DNA of 64,000 bases from Trogon surrucura (GCA_020746105.1 CM036617.1:134443845-134507844), one strand, 5' to 3'; numbered from the stretch's first letter, positions 47,701 through 60,600 are shown. Made by a program: numbers and translations. The notes: a model not told the origin generated them from the letters alone.

Positions 47701-48959
47701 GCTGTGGAATCACACCCCGAGGCAGAAGTCAGAGCAGACTGATGTAGATGATATTGTAGCTTAATGAAAGGAAAGCCAAATGTGTAGTTGCTACGAGCTG
47801 GGATATGACTTTGAGCTTGAGACAAAGTGATAGACAAGCTAAGGCATTACACGGGGAATAAACTAAGAAGAGTCAATGTGACTTACCTGAAATCTTCACT
47901 GAAAAGGAAACCACAGCAGAGATCATTCACAGTGCAGAGAAGAGGTTCACAGAGGAACAGATTTAGATTGGGTCGGTGGGTCAGGGGGAGAAGGGGATCA
48001 ACACAAAACCATGAATCTCTCTGGACAGCAGAAAAGAAATTGCCCACAGCTGTGTCAGTAATACATCTTTTCAGGCTAGGATGAGATGCAAATACTGTTC
48101 GGTGGGGCTTGTGGTAAAACTCCCAAGGACAGCTGTCCTGATCAATCTATCTACAAGAGACTCTGGATGACAACAGTTGGCTGGGGAGCCACTAACTTAC
48201 AACACATTTATCCCAGACAGGCCTTAGGTCTTAATATACCACTCTTCCCATTCCAATATGCTTTTTTCCTCCCCTTTCCTTGCATTTAGCCCTGGAAGTC
48301 AATATGGATCTGCTTTTCAGAGATGCTGAAACATCTCTGGTTAACGTAAACTTCCACCAGATCTACAATTTCCCAGCATTTTTACAACTTAGGTTTCGGG
48401 AGCACAGGTACATTGGGGAAAAATATTCTTAGTGTCATTCAGAAAGACTAGATGAAAACTGATAGGTTTGGAAATATATGGGGGAGGTGGAAGGAGAAGT
48501 AAAATAAGGAAAGAATTCTGGCTGTGGAAATACTTCACCCTCAGTGGAGATCTAATGTGCTGTACCCAGTGATAAGCATTATAGCACCAGAGCACACTCT
48601 CAGTGGCCTCAGGCACCTAGACAGGAGGAGAGTATGATCTCGTACACTTCAGTGGTGTCATGTGCCCCATGCTTAGTGATTCCTCAGTGCCATGAAGAAG
48701 GGAAGAGATACAACAGCTACATATATTCAGACATTGCTATCTTTTTTTCTGCTCATGTCCTTCCTACATAAATTTTAGCTTCTTGTGTGAGTAGACTTCC
48801 TGCTTCTTGTTTCAGAGGGTCAGGAAAAATATCTTCTATGCAAAGTCTTTTTTAATTTTTTTTTTCTTCCTTAGACTGACTGTAAGTTGTGAGTGGAAAA
48901 ACGAATGAACTTACCTATTCCCCGCTACGGCTGTTAATCAGAGCTGTCAGCTGCCTTAG
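41736..48959. other. Intergenic region between ZYX and FAM131B, second part
   Basis: About 7.2 kb in which I find no supported coding exon, RNA gene or identifiable repeat family. Some A/T runs (for example near 42840) are the only low-complexity features. Confidence 0.5.
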
Positions 48960-49065
48960 AATCATAGAATTGTCAGGGTTGGAAGGGACCTTAAAGATCA
49001 TTTGGCTACAACTCCCCTGCCACAGGCAGGGACAGCCCCTATTAGATCAGGCTGCCCACAGCAAT
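48960..49065 (-). mobile_element. CR1 LINE 3' end
   Basis: AATCATAGAATTGTCAGGGT, TGGAAGGGACCTTAAAGATC and CTCCCCTGCCACAGGCAGGG on the plus strand are the reverse complement of a CR1 3' end. It lies about 0.5 kb outside the FAM131B CpG island. Confidence 0.88.
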
Positions 49066-49400
49066 GCAGACAACACCTGAATTTTCCAGGCCCAACGAAG
49101 AGAACAAAATGGCTCGTTCGGGATCAGCAAAAGTCAATTTACTGTTACCAGAGATTGGTGGAAGGAAGCTGATGAGAGCAGTGAGGCTTCTGGGGTAAAG
49201 GAAGCACAAGGGGGCTGGGAGAAATCATAAGCATTTTAGAGAGGGAAGGTGGAAGCAGCAGACTGGGAAGTTTATGGTGCTGAGGAAGCAGGCCAGGAGG
49301 ACGCTGCCTGTTGCTGCTGTTACCAGGTGAGGAAGAATTTGGGCTGCGAAGGGAGCAGACCTAACTGCGTCTTCTCCATCTGCAGAGATCCCTCCTCACT

Positions 49401-49408
49401 GCCATCTT
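49401..49408 (-). promoter_or_regulatory. YY1-like motif AAGATGGC
   Basis: GCCATCTT on the plus strand at the left edge of the CpG island matches the YY1 core. Short motif, so support is weak. Confidence 0.25.
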
Positions 49409-50140
49409 AGCGGGGAGGATGTGGGAAAGGCCTCAATTATCTTCCACGGGACTGACCGAGCGTGCTTCTTTACTGTTCTGCAGGGCGCTGGGGAGAGGGG
49501 AGGGCAGCACCGCACGTCTGCGCCCCGCAGGAAAACCCTCAGCTCCCCGGGGCTCCGGCAGCTCGCACGGCGGACCGCCCTCCTCGCGAACGAGCCAGTC
49601 GCCGGCGCAGCTCCGCGGGCTGCAGCTGCCCGCCCGCTCCTCGGCCGCTCCCGCAGTCCCCGCGGGGGCTGCGGCGGGGCCGCTCCTCGGGGACCGCGCC
49701 GCCCCGTCCGGCTCCGCCGGCAGCGAGAGCAAGCGAGCGCGCCGGGCCCGCCCCGGGGGAGGCTGCCGTGCGGCCGCTAGGGGGCTGCCGGTAATTGAGT
49801 CGAGTCCGCAAGTGTAGTTACCGGGAAATCGTGCCGGCTCCCTCCCGCCCCGCCGCCGCCGCCTGCGTCCCCAGCGCCGCCGCGCCTCTCCCTTCTCCTT
49901 CCGGGGGCGCTCCCGCTCGCCTCGTCCGCACCTGCTCTACTCCCGCCTCGGCCTGCGGGGCCGCCCGCCCCTTACCTGTGCCGGCCCCCCGCCCCACTCC
50001 GCTCCGCTCCCCTGGCAGGCGGGAGGGGCCCCGCGCCGCCTGCCCCGCCCCACCTCGCTCCGCCCGCACCTGTCCACCCGCCGCGCCGTGCCTCGCCTCC
50101 GCCCCGCCGCCAGCCCCATCCCGCGCTCCCCGAGGGCAGG

Positions 50141-50166
50141 CGGCCCGGCCCGGCCCGGCCCGGCCC
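50141..50166. repeat. (CGGCC)n microsatellite
   Basis: Five uninterrupted CGGCC units inside the CpG island. Confidence 0.8.
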
Positions 50167-50578
50167 TGCCTCCCCGGGCCGCGGAGGCCGGCAGCCAATC
50201 GGCGCGGCGCTGCCGGGCCGGAGCTGTTTACCCAATCTCATCCCGCCTCCCCGACGGGGAGCCGCCGAGGGGGGAGCGGGCGGAGAGGGGCACGGCGGCG
50301 GCAGGGACGCGGCCGCGGCGAAGCAGCCGCAGGGGCGGCGGAACAAAGCGCGAAGGCGCGGCGGGGGCAGATGACCGCCTAGCCCGCGGGCTCCCCTCCC
50401 GCCTGCGTCGCCCCGGCGGGAGCAACCCCGCGCTCGTACCTGACCATGACCCCACGCCGGTCCCGCCTGGGCCACCCCGGCGTTTGCCGCTGAAGGGACC
50501 GGCTCCTTTCCGACCTCCCTCCTCCTCTGCCTCCTCGCCGCTGAGGCTGCCGCCTCCCCCCGGAGCCCTGCCGAAGTG

Positions 50579-50606
50579 ATGGGCTGCATCGGATCCCGCA
50601 CTGTGG
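50579..50606 (+). CDS. FAM131B: FAM131B exon 1 (start codon exon, partial gene)
   Basis: ATG GGC TGC ATC GGA TCC CGC ACT GTG G, then the donor GTAAGG, encodes MGCIGSRTVG when completed by the next exon. This matches, from recall, the N-terminus of a vertebrate FAM131B isoform. Strand and place agree: FAM131B lies next to ZYX and in opposite orientation in mammals. The Gly2 and Ser6 fit an N-myristoylation consensus, and Cys3 could be palmitoylated, so the protein may be membrane-anchored. This is inference, and the molecular function of FAM131B is not established. The remaining exons must lie beyond the right edge, since I find no match to the expected next segment in the 13.4 kb that follow. 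Confidence 0.72.
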
Positions 50607-52205
50607 GTAAGGCGTTGGCGGGGACGGCGCTAGAAGATGATCGGGCGGCCGCGGCCCCCGCCCGGGTAACGGCGCCGCGGCCCCCGGGCACGGCGGGCGG
50701 CGAGCCGCTCCTTGCAGCCCCCCTGCCGGCTGCCCGGGGCCCGTCCAGCGCCATTAGCTGCGCGCCGCCGTTCCCCGCCTCCTCTGCCCCGGTCCCCCGT
50801 GGCGCGGCGGGCAGCGAGGCTCCGGGGAGCCCCGGCCGCTGGCCGAGGTGCTGGCAGCCGCGACGGGGCAGAGGAGCTGCGGGGCGTGCCCGGGGCTGGG
50901 GGGTGTCTCCCCGAGTCAGCCGTGGCGGAAGGTCGCGGAACATGTGGGTCAGTGCGGTGCCTCCGGAGAAGGGGGTGGGTGCGGGGCGTGCCTCCCGAAG
51001 CGGGATCAGGCAGCCGACGGCTTTCTGCTTTGCTCGGTGGCGGTTTATTGTTATCTGAGGATACATAACGTTGCATGATCTGCGCGTCTTCTCTACCCCT
51101 TCCCCCTCCGTAGACTTCAATGGAGAACAGCAAACAAAATCCCTTCCCTCTCGCAGAGCTGTTGCGAGGGGACACGGTGGGCGGAATCGCATCTTTCCGC
51201 TGGGCCACGCACATTTCACAGCAGAGGCTCCCAAGCCTTTGGGCTATGTGACCTAGCTCTCCCCTCCTACACACATATGGATACCACGAGATCCCTTGAT
51301 CCCTAAGAGCAGATTTCTACAGGTAAAAACAGGATCCTGTGGCACACTTTCCTCCCCGCAGGAATATTTCTTCCTGCGCAAAACGCATGTACTAACATCA
51401 GTTACATGGGGACAGGCATGTCATTCAAGCCACCAAAACAATCTCTGAGAGAAAACCACAGCTCTTTTGGTAGTACGTCTCTTTCTCGAGCCTTTCCACA
51501 AAACTCATGGCTGCTGTGACATCTGTGGGAAAAGGAAAGCTCCATGGATAAGAGAGCTGAACCATCTCCCCAGAATAAATCTGAGGGACTGTGTCAAAGC
51601 CTGGTGCTGTGACGCTTCTTGCCTCGATGGGACAGCCCTTTGGAAGCGCTTCCAGGGATCCAACTACTGCAGCAGCAAACTTTAGACTCCAGTTTCTACT
51701 TTGGGATTTAATTCCCACATCTAGCCTATGTCTCTTACCAGTCTCAAACACCCTCACTACCTAAAGAAATCTGTCTTCTGTAATGTCCACATGACAAAGA
51801 GCACTGCAATATTTTCCTTAAGATTCTTCAAGATCACCTGGATCTGTGTCTCTATAGCACATCAAAATGTGTATTGCCTTCCTCTCCTGCTTTACCCATA
51901 TCCTCCACACATACACACTGCCAAGGGCGTTGTTAGCCTGTTAGCTGGCAAATTATCTATACCCTTTTTATCAGTGTGCCTAAACTAGCAGCATTAATTC
52001 TTATTCTCTCTACCCAAAACACTGCCCAAATAAAGAACAAACATGAGTCTAGTAACATCCACTCTCCACTCCAAAATGTCGTTAAGCTGTCATACTTAAC
52101 CACATAGGTAGTTATTCCTATGCATGGCAGCATTTTTATGATCTGTGACTTGGAGTCTGTGTTACAAAAAGGCCTTGCATAACTGAGCTATTGCAAGTAT
52201 TATTC

Positions 52206-52262
52206 TCATATATATAAAAACATATTTATATGAGGATATATATATTTATTTATATGTGTTTA
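52206..52262. repeat. AT-rich low-complexity tract
   Basis: Interrupted (TA)n with CATATATATAAAAACATATT and GATATATATATTTATTTATA. Confidence 0.7.
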
Positions 52263-53047
52263 TGAATGTCATACAGATATGTGGGCATAGATGAAAATAG
52301 AGCATATATGCATTAAAATGATGATGAGATGATAATAGAAAATTCACTTTGTTTGCAAATCACACTCCTTAAATGTAGACCTTAATGGTACAGACAGTAG
52401 ACTTTCCATACTACAGTGTCTTTTTGGTTTATGCAACATATGCTCATTTTGGAGAGCAGTAGCACAGGGGACATTAGGGACACGTTTATACAGTTAACTG
52501 AGGAATTTTCTTTGACCTCGTGTTGTGGAGCTGTGTCTTAAGGGGGATTGCACAGCTGTGATTCTGATCTCTGTGGAATCAGATATGAATGTAGTAATAG
52601 TGCCTGATGTCTGCTTCATGTGAAACATTTACATCATTTTGCTTCAGCAGAGGCTTAATCTATTCTGAGTCCTAGAGGTTGGACTGGGTGAAGGTGAGAT
52701 CCTTGAGTTTTACTTGGTCTCTTCCACTTAAGGAGGTTTGTGCGGAACAATTCTTTGGCAGTCTAGATTTTTCACTCCAGCCTTTCCGCAGTTATTGAGA
52801 AGTTATTGGGAGGCTTCTTCAGACCTATTTTGGAAAATCAGTGCTTTTAAGTGCTAGGTCTGAGCTCTAGAATGGGGTTGGAAACTAGCACCTAGCATGA
52901 GTAGACCTTTGTGTTCTTGTTATATAGTGTATCTGGTTAGGTTTTTGCAGAATTAGTTGAATATACAGGCTCCATATTGCCTTTCCCAGACCAGGGAGGT
53001 CCTGGAGATAGAAGAAGGGTGGTACACATGTATTGGTTTTACTTGGG

Positions 53048-53075
53048 AATTTGCATGTAGCAATTTGCATGTAGC
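53048..53075. repeat. 14-bp tandem duplication carrying two octamer motifs
   Basis: AATTTGCATGTAGC occurs twice without a gap (53048-53061, 53062-53075). Each copy holds ATTTGCAT, the POU/Oct octamer, at 53049 and 53063. Confidence 0.85.
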
Positions 53076-54184
53076 AGATTTTGAACTCTGAATTTGGGAG
53101 GCTTTAATGAGTGATAGAAAGCTTATAATCAGTCACATTTAGTTTATTCACCACACAAGGGCCAGTGCAGGATTGTGCCCTGAGCTTGCTCCAGGCCTTT
53201 TTCCATTCCAGTTTTGAGCAAGCCACATGATTTCTCTATCTCTCGCAGGGACGTTTTACTATGATCTAGTTAGATGTCATAGTTTGCACATGTTTAGTGA
53301 TGTGCAACTTCACATTTTCTTTCCTGAGTATGAGTTTTCCTGTTATTTTTCCCCAGGGAAAAGTAATTGAGAGGGTCATAACAGAGCAGCTCCATATGCG
53401 TAAAACTGAAATGGAGTCATATAACATCTTTTAATCGTATAGAGGATGTGAGAAACCACAATGGCAATGATCAGATCAGGATTTTCTAGGGTGTGAAAAG
53501 TGATCTCAGAAGGCTAAACTGACAGGAAAACATCTTCTCCACAGATGCACCCACTCACTCCTCAGCATCACATATGTGCTTTGTATTTCATGGCATGGTA
53601 GCAATTACACAGTGAGCATTGCAGCTGGCTTCTGCCACTGATAATAGCTAGAAGTCAGGTCTGTATTTTGGTGATAATTACCCCATCATAGTTCCCAAGG
53701 AGCTGCCTAGTGACTCTCACCATAGCCGGGACTCAATTTCAGTGAATGGAAAGGAGGTTTTCACTGGGGTTGCTGGACAGTTAAGTCTGCAAAATCCAGC
53801 TGGGAACTTGTAGGTATTTGAGTGCCAGCTAAATGGAAAGATCAGCTTGATTACTGTCAGTAACCGAATTAGCCAAATTTAAGATTTCAGGCCTGCATAG
53901 ATGTATGAATGCATTGCAAATGCACCTTTGACCACAGCTTAGACATCTTCTAATATTGGCTGTTCTGATTAGTGTGACAAGATCTCTCTTAATTCCTTGA
54001 ATGGATTTAAATGAATTGAAAGCTCAAGCCTATTAAGCTCAAGATTGCTCTCTGTTTTTTTTTTTTCTGGTGACGTTTCTGATTTCTCTCATGTCTTTGT
54101 ACAGAAGCCTGCAGCAAACATGTTTTGTGAAGTGACATAAAATGGTGGAAGAATATTCCAAGAAAACTAGTAGTCCTTTTGGAG

Positions 54185-54427
54185 TGTAGGGGAGGAGAAA
54201 CTAGAGATGCTTACACTGGGTATCAGGAAAAACTTTGGCCGTGAGGAGTGTCAAGCATTGGAAGGGGTTTCTCAGAGAGACTGTAGTTTCCAGTCTTTTG
54301 AGATTTTTCAAACCAGACTGGATAAAGCCTTGAGTAACCTGATCTAACCTCATAGCTGACTCTGCTTTGAGCAGGAATTTGAGCCTCAAGAGATGCCTTC
54401 CAAACTGAATTACCCTGTGATCCTATA
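54185..54427 (+). mobile_element. CR1 LINE 3' end, degraded
   Basis: GAGTGTCAAGCATTGGAAGG, AAAGCCTTGAGTAACCTGAT, CTTCCAAACTGAATTA and CTGTGATCCTAT follow the CR1 3' region with substitutions. Confidence 0.75.
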
Positions 54428-55714
54428 CTTAGGACCTAAAGCCTGGAGTGGTTGCCTTTCTGAGTCAGGTTAGACCCACTGCTTTAATTCTGTTGTGCCA
54501 GAGGACCCCAAGTCTTTTACATGTTGTTAGTAAACTACTACACCTTTCCCCCATGACAATTTTCCTTTAACTACTGAGAGTATCATGTTCCACAAACCCC
54601 CTCACCCTAATAACCCCAGCTGTCAGCTGAAGTCCTCTCCTCCCCATGTTGTTGCGGTTTTGGTGGTTTTTTTTTGTCTGGTGATTTTGCAAGAAAAAGC
54701 TCAAGTGCTGGCTGGTTTAGGCTTGTACACAGAGTATGTCATTGGCCACACAGAGTGGAAAAGGCAGTGCTCTTCATTTATCAATGTCTGGGCCAAATCT
54801 GATCTGCTAAAGCCAGCTAACTGGACTCCCCTCTACAAGGAATGGCCAGTGTACCGTTAGAGGAAGAAGTACATGCTTCCTATGTTGCTTTCTCACTGGA
54901 TGTGCTATGCTAAGTGTAAATTAATGGCTCATAGCATCCATAGTAGGAGAAGTGAAGCCAATGATGATCCATTTCTCATCCAGCCACTTCACATTCAGCA
55001 GAGTGGGAACAAGGTAGGAGACGGACAGAAGAGAGGGTAAGCAAGTGGAACAATCGGTGAACATCCCCTTCATTTTATTCCTTACCCACATACCTGAGAT
55101 CTGGTATGGCAAGTGTAGTCTATGCACTACCAGGATGAAAAAGTGAGACATCCATCTGCAAGTGTACATCATACCAAGGGTCTTAGTTTCCAGTTCATTC
55201 CTCCTTCACCATCAGCATATAAGCAAGTCAGTGAAAAGAAATAAAGAGAGGGAGAAATCTAGGATAGGCAATGGTAATGCAGATGGAAATTGAACTACGG
55301 CCTTAGGGATATTCATTTACTTGCATGAACACTGGTGGAAGGGGAAGGAGCACAGAGCTCCGTGTAGAAAATGCCACTTTGTAGGTAATGTGGGTAGAAG
55401 ACTGGGAATACACGAAGAGCATCTAAGTGTCTTGTTCCTCTCTTTACCTGGACGGGAAACAAGCAGAAGAGAGGGACAAAGGGACACTTTTCCTTCTAGA
55501 TTGGACTGCTTTGTGCTTGGTCTCACTTCATTACTCCTCTTTCTTCCTTATCTGGCCTTTCTTCTTTTGAGCAGCTCTCCGTTTGATCACTTTAAAAACT
55601 CAGCTGAAGAGCTTTGGGCTAAGAACTTATTTCTGTCAGTAAAGATCTGAACAGAGGCTGTCTCCTGGACCTAACAGCCAGTTGTCATAAAGTTTGTACA
55701 AACTAACAATCTTC

Positions 55715-55774
55715 GAGACCCCTCTCTCTCGTGTCAGGGTTTCTGAGACCCCTCTCTCTCTCGTCAGGGTTACT
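55715..55774. repeat. 30-bp tandem duplication
   Basis: Two adjacent 30-bp units, each beginning GAGACCCCTCTCTCTC and containing GTCAGGGTT, with a few differences. Confidence 0.85.
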
Positions 55775-55979
55775 GAAATAGGCTAGTGATTTCAAAGGTG
55801 TTGTGAGGAGAGGGCTAACAAAGAGCATGATTGTATAAGCCTAGCTTTTAAAGGAAGCCATGCTAAAAAACATGTGCTAGATAAATTTACTAGAAACAGT
55901 CATTAGTATAAAAAGACGGTCTTTGGCATGTTGCTGATTGACTGAAAACTTTTTTTTTAATGTGCAGACAACACAACAG

Positions 55980-57690
55980 ATATGATTTTGAGGAACAGAA
56001 CTGAAGGACAACATAATGACTTTATGAACTCTTATGGGCAGTAACCTGAGATAATTACGAGAAAAATTACAAAGGAACTGATGGGAAATGAACAGTATTT
56101 CTTGATAAAGCTGGGAATCTGACTTATAGAGACTGACGCATATTGAAGCAGAAGAAGCGAACTAATCAATATTTTAGGCCTGTTTTCTTGGGAGCAAGTA
56201 GGAGAAAACTAGTAGTTTTCAGGTCATTTACTAAGGACATGCTCTCCAACAGGAAACAACCATGATTTTAGACTGGTATTTACAACAGCCAATTCAAGAT
56301 AACTTGCACTCAAGAGTTTTTAAGCAGTTGGATAAAAAGTCAAAGTTTTGTTTTTCAGTAAGTCTTGAAATAGTGAGAAAGATCTGGAAGTGAAAAGCTG
56401 GGGTTTTATCAAAACTTTAAAAGTCCTGTGAGATGACCTAGGTCCTTAATTTTATCAGTCTGATAAAATTCCCAATAGAATATTGGAAGGACAATATGCC
56501 AGTCACAGTGGGTTTATGCAGAACAGATCCTGTCAAGCTAATTTCATTTCATGAAGCTTGCAGCCGAGTACTTCTGTGATAGAAATACCTTTACTTACAA
56601 TCATGGTAATGGGTCTAAAATACTGGATTGATAAAAGATAAAACCGTGAATCAGTTAGCAACCAACTTAGTACCACATGATTCTTTCACTAGTGATATAT
56701 GAATATGGTGCATTTTAAGTGCATCAAAATTCAATAGATAGCAAAATAGTAACAAAGAAAGAATTGTTGTAAAGCTTGTGTTTATTATGTGATCCCACAT
56801 TTCTCAGTACCATGTGATTTTAAGATATTTCTCAAAATCCTGAGGGAAATCTAGAATACTGATAAACTTGATAGCATATACAAAGACTGGAAGAACTGCT
56901 AAAAATGAAAATAAAATGAAAAGGATAAAACACTGATATGGAACAGTCTGATTCATTTGGAGTACTGAATCCTGATAGACTGTGTGTTTCAATCTAACCA
57001 AACATGAGTTCACATATTTAATAACAGAGTATGAACAGTATTTACAAGGCCAGAGCTCTGTGTTGGAAAGCTTATAGATACCTAAACAGATAATCAGGAG
57101 ATCAACAGCTGCTATTGTGATGCTGCAGCTAAAGAAGCTAATGTGGTTCTTTGATCTATTCAGAGCTGAGTATTGAACAGGAGGAGAGAAGGTTACATTT
57201 TCTCTGCATTTGGCACTTGTGAAAACATTATTTTTCATCTACTTTGTCTAATTCTATTATTATCACTTTGATAAGTACTGCAAAACTGAGGAATGGCCAG
57301 AAAATAAACATGGAAGCATGAATAAAAATTTACATAAGTGACTCAATGACGGTCTTACTAAGTGTTTCAGTGAAGAAAAAAACACCCAAAACCATCTGAC
57401 TCTTCAACGTAGCAGAAAACAGTTAAGATGCTATGGCAAATACATTCAGACTGGAAACGAGGCAAAAAAAATCAAATAGTAAGAATACTTAACTACTGGA
57501 ATAATTTGCTAAGAGTTGTACTGAGTCCTCTGTCACCTGAACACATAAAAATTAAGATTAAAAAAATACTCTAGTTCATGCACAACAACAGAAAGTATAA
57601 TTAACAGAGGGAAGGCCTTTAGCCTCTCTTATTTTAAGGAGGTCAGATTATTTGATCAGGATGATGTTACTCTGTGAGTTTAAGCAACAA
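55980..57690 (+). mobile_element. Ancient CR1/L3-like LINE relic
   Basis: Around 56480-56570 a plus-strand frame reads like a decayed CR1 RT segment: SHSGFMQNRSCQANFISFHE compares with the family's [10 protein letters not shown] and LIAF. Near 57496-57560 the run CTACTGGAATAATTTGCTAA resembles the ORF2 end (WNNLLR), and 57640-57680 resembles a decayed L3-type 3' end. Limits are approximate and continuity between the pieces is inferred. Confidence 0.45.
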
Positions 57691-60600
57691 GCTTTTAGGT
57701 GTAGGAGTCTGCTAAACTTTTAAAGGAAATGTATTTCTGTATCCTAGGAAGATGTGATTATGTTGACAGATGCTGATCAGACATGGCTTATGGGGAAAGT
57801 TTCAGTGCAAAAATTTCGTAGCTAAATTGGAGAAGAACTAAACTGGAGAATCACCCAACTATGGTGATTCACATGGCTAGCTTTTGATTGACATTCCACA
57901 TGAAAAAAATAGTTTTAGGTATCTATTACTGACCATTTAGTTAAGATGGTGATGGGAGGAAGATCAGAGGCTGTGAAGGCAGGAAACTCATTACTAATAA
58001 GGACTTCAGTTAATCCTATGTGTAGTCTGGCAAATTAAATTTTTACTTCAGGAGCCATTCAAAGAGCCTGGAAAAGACAAGTGACTTGCCTTGTGCAATG
58101 ATCAGGAGGATGTAGTGCATGATGTTACTACTAAGGAGGCTTTAGGTGACTCAGATTAAGACTACAACAGACAACAGTCCTCTGCCCCAAAGCTCAAAAA
58201 ACCAAAGAACAATTTTGTATCTGTTCACTGGGAAGAAAGTTTTGGTGTTTTGTCCTGTGGAACTTTTCCATGTTGAAGATACTTCAAAACCTCAGTAAAT
58301 GAAGTTGTAGAGCAGGTAGACAAAAGAGTGGCTGGTAGCACGGAAGTGGGTTCTGAAAGCAATCTTGCACATACCTTACTGGCGTGAAATTGGAAGGTTG
58401 CTAGCTGCCTGCTTAGCCTCTATTTTCAAACATGTGGTGAGACCTCTTGAGTCAGTTGACTTGAGCAGAGAAAGGTGCTATCTGTATACATGACTTGGTT
58501 TACCTGTGCATGCCAGGTCTTCTGGGTACCAACATGTGAGGAGGCATGTCAGCAGGATTAAATGCACATGACTACACACAGCTATAGTTCTGTGAGCGGT
58601 TGGCCTATCGTGCCCTAACCGACAATACAAAGGAAGGAGTCTACGGTGATGGGGTGGCAATGGCTGGAGTAGGGCAGCCCTGACTCACTCTCTTTCTGAA
58701 GCCAAAAGGACCCTGTTGAGCTTCACCAAGTACTCTGCAGTTGTACACAGCTGCTGGAGAAGCACTATTAAGCAGGAGTTGAAACTGAATGCCTTCAGGA
58801 TCCCCATAAAATAGCCACTACCTGTTCTGTTAAACACTTCCTCCTTGTTGAAGTACCAAGAGGAGAACTAATGACATACTGTCTCTTTGTGGTCTTAGAT
58901 CATACACAATTTCATGCTTTGGCCTGGTGACTCTGGTCTGGGTTGACCAGATACACCAGCACAAACTTTAGCTACATTATAGTTTTTGCTGTAATCTGTG
59001 CTGAGGAGAAATACTGTGTGGCAGTCCCTCCCTTTGCAGAGGTCACATTTTTTTTTGGCAGAGGAACCCTCATGCCTCTCTCTCATGAGAAGCAAAGCTC
59101 TTCACTCCTGAGAGGCTCAGTCTGGCAGCCTTGGAGAACCTGGAGTGTTGTTACTGGAGATGTTGTGGAGAGTTTTTGAACTCTCAGCCACAGCAGGAAG
59201 GAGCTCCAGTGAGTCCTGGTCAGCCGTTGGATACTTTTGTTTAGAACATGGCAAATGCAGAAATCAATGTTTTCCAAACAGAAGTGGCCTGGCACATGAA
59301 GTCCTTCCTCCTTGCCTCTTCTCTGGACCAATGTGAGGGGTAGTACCCTTGCAAGGATGCAAGCATGTATTTTTGTCACCTCACTTGTGGAAGAAGCGAG
59401 TGCCATGATCCATCTCCCAAAGAAGCTGGCTCTGCAACCAGGCAATAGTGTTCTGGACCTGAACTTCTTTCAGGATCCAGAGCTTGCCCCACTCAGTGTG
59501 GCACCCACTCATTTCCTGAGAGTAGCCTGCCTTCTCCAACCTGAGAATATTCTGTTTGTTCTGCCACATTCCTCCACTGCCTTGGTGCCATGATGTAGCT
59601 GTAGAGGAGAACTTGGCCCACAACTTCCTACTCTACCTTCTAGCACCTTTGGGACAAGGGAAAGGATGTCTCTTTTTTTCATGTGTCAATACAGAGGTCC
59701 TATGAGGCTGCTATAAAGCTTGTATTCTTTAATAGGTTGTTAAATTATTGGAAGGGCAGCCTCATGCTATGGGAGATGGTGGCAAGCACCATGGATGGTG
59801 ATGTGAGAAGAATAAGTTTATAACATGTTGTTGTGTGAAACAGGTGTCATATAGCCAGGAGTGCCTCATGCTCTGCCACTCAGATTGAGCTGAAGTCAGG
59901 TGTATGGAGTTTGCACCAGGGTATGATCTTCAGATGGACACCTGTTGTGACCTCTTTTCTGCCCCTGCCAGTCCAGTTCAGTGGGATATTTTAAAAACCC
60001 AGTCCAGGAATAGCACTTAGGAGAAACCAGACCAACAAAGAAGGCAAATATAAGTTAGAAGAATTATAAGTGTACCGGGTCTAGTTTTAGATTGCAGACC
60101 AACTGGAATACTGACCCCCATTCTATACAGAGTAGAAGGTGCATGAGGTGATGGGCATGTCTTCAGTGACTTCCAGCACCTTGGGTTGCATTTCCAAGAT
60201 GCACAGGGTTGCTGTTCCATCAGAGGTAGCGGCAAGAGACTTCATCCATAAGGCAGCTAAATTAGACTGTGCTTTTCCACCACTGCAGTAACTAGGCTTG
60301 GCAATTAGATAGGTGAAGATCTGCAGAAACACATTGGTGAACCATCCTGCCCAAAGCAAGTAGGATACCTTTCCCCTACAGAGACTTTCGCTCCATTCCA
60401 TGATGAGATTTTGAACTTTTTCACTTAGAGGGAGAGAGGGGGGTGAGGAAACTGCTGGCCAGCAGCAGTGGTACCAGCAGTGCTGTATACCAGCAAGTTC
60501 TGTAGCTAGAGCTGGGGTCCCTGTGGTACAGGAAAGCACTCTGCTCTCTGAGACCCCTTCCCTTCTTGAGCAGAGCACTCACTGATGAAGATGAAGTTAT

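Larger units (their letters stand above)
49450..50950 (+). promoter_or_regulatory. FAM131B: CpG island and probable promoter of FAM131B
   Basis: About 1.5 kb of very high G+C with dense CpG, many GGGCGG and CCGCCC boxes, and a five-unit CGGCC tandem run (50141-50166). It encloses FAM131B exon 1 near its right-hand part. Long open frames on both strands, including 420 codons on the minus strand, follow from the lack of AT-rich stop codons and are not called. No TATA box is evident. Confidence 0.8.

Noticed and set aside
49972-51234. 420-codon minus-strand open frame
   Set aside because: It spans the CpG island, is dominated by Arg, Gly, Ala and Pro, and overlaps the FAM131B start exon. High G+C removes stop codons by chance.
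58490-60600. Possible pseudogene in the FAM131B intron
   Set aside because: Several short open frames exist but none resembles a protein family and the two strands are equally open.
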